From NCBI RefSeq assembly GCF_902859625.1, contig NZ_CADIJX010000011.1, positions 78,500 through 142,499 of the forward strand: a stretch of DNA of 64,000 bases, written 5' to 3'. Position 1 is the first letter of the stretch. The number at the start of each line of letters is the position of its first letter. A program made the position numbers and the translations under genes. The DNA is from Achromobacter pestifer. GTDB lineage: Bacteria > Pseudomonadota > Gammaproteobacteria > Burkholderiales > Burkholderiaceae_B. The notes beneath the pieces are model-generated. The model was not told the DNA's origin, ran no database searches, and worked only from the letters and a program-made list of their open reading frames with translations. Shown in pieces: positions 63,800 to 64,000 of the stretch.

Positions 63800-63942
63800 T
63801 TCTTTCTTGTACGGCAAGCGCTGCAATGTTCTTTCTTGTTCGGCAGCCGCTGCAATTCTTTCTTGTTCAGCAACTGCTGCAAGGTTCTTTCTTGCTCTGC
63901 AAGCGCTGCAATGTGCTTTCTTGTTCGGCAACCGCTGCAATA
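63799..63942. repeat. Five-copy short tandem array at the right edge
   Basis: Five imperfect units begin at about 63801, 63830, 63857, 63886 and 63915 (spacing 29, 27, 29, 29 bp). The shared pattern is TCTTTCTTGTTCGGCAAC then CGCTGCAAT. Units diverge mainly in the middle. It begins at the stop of the Na/Pi gene and ends before the window edge; no hairpin terminator is seen. Confidence 0.85.
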
Positions 63943-64000
63943 TTCTCTCTAGGCCAACGGAAATTCCACCGCTGCTTGATGGGTTGCGCGCGTTGAACTA
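63943..64000. other. Right-hand edge of the window
   Basis: 58 bases after the tandem array with no recognised gene or structure. Confidence 0.5.

Noticed and set aside
62111..63940. A 609-codon minus-strand frame opposite the Na/Pi gene
   Set aside because: Gln/His/Val-rich antisense translation with no family features; the plus-strand protein has clear PNaS motifs.
63799..63942. CRISPR array
   Set aside because: Units of about 29 bp follow each other without spacers and diverge internally.

Overview
This window is a G+C-rich, densely packed chromosomal segment from a betaproteobacterium of the family Alcaligenaceae, most likely Achromobacter or a close Bordetella relative. The evidence is gene content and order: recA-recX, metE/metR, rpsF-priB-rpsR-rplI-(kinase)-dnaB, dxs-ispA-xseB, a Bug-type tricarboxylate-binding protein, a 430-residue PyrB, a globin-coupled diguanylate cyclase, and the initiator tRNA. 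No prophage, transposase, plasmid or CRISPR genes were seen. The genus is an inference from protein resemblance, without a database search.

Layout. 1-2.7 kb: the sucC-sucD pair behind a DUF2889 gene (minus strand; sucD runs off the left edge). 2.8-6.8 kb: a one-module NRPS-like protein (adenylation, carrier, then a membrane and hexapeptide-repeat region). 7-10.4 kb: metE and its divergent regulator metR. 10.4-12.4 kb: recX-recA with a LexA-type box in the recA promoter. 12.6-16.7 kb: a TctD/TctE-like two-component system followed by an MHS-type transporter. 16.8-17.4 kb: a gene-free tract with tandem 77-bp repeats and a candidate small RNA. 17.4-22.8 kb: a small membrane protein, rdgC, a globin-coupled diguanylate cyclase, pyrB, a lipoprotein operon and an entericidin. 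22.8-28.4 kb: LysR, GST, a luciferase-like monooxygenase, a flavoprotein and hypothetical genes. 28.6-34.7 kb: tRNA-fMet, a MocR regulator with DedA, an Lrp regulator, a lipoprotein and pdxA. 34.7-45 kb: housekeeping (transporter, dnaB, kinase-like gene, ribosomal operon, folE2-DUF817, dxs-ispA-xseB). 45-49.8 kb: an IclR/Bug pair, an acyltransferase and a Rieske oxygenase. 49.9-57.6 kb: a 2-aminoethylphosphonate (AEP) uptake and degradation locus. 57.7-64 kb: sulfurtransferase, EamA transporter, htpX, sdaA and a Na/Pi cotransporter followed by a short tandem array.

How the genes work together. The most distinctive unit is the AEP locus. An ABC importer (ATPase, fused permease, binding protein), phosphonoacetaldehyde hydrolase and an FAD amine oxidoreductase are transcribed one way. 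A LysR regulator and a PhnZ-like HD oxygenase are transcribed the other way. The classical transaminase PhnW and a PhnY-type dioxygenase are both absent from the window, so the FAD enzyme probably supplies phosphonoacetaldehyde, and the substrate of the HD enzyme is open. A convergent Rieske oxygenase with an enlarged cluster-binding loop and two sets of 10-bp-phased upstream repeats lies beside it. Other notable items are a dispersed palindromic repeat family (one copy inside sucC-sucD), a duplicated intergenic element carrying inverted DnaA-box-like sites, a PyrB with an HTH-like N-terminal extension, and a strong two-hairpin small RNA candidate.
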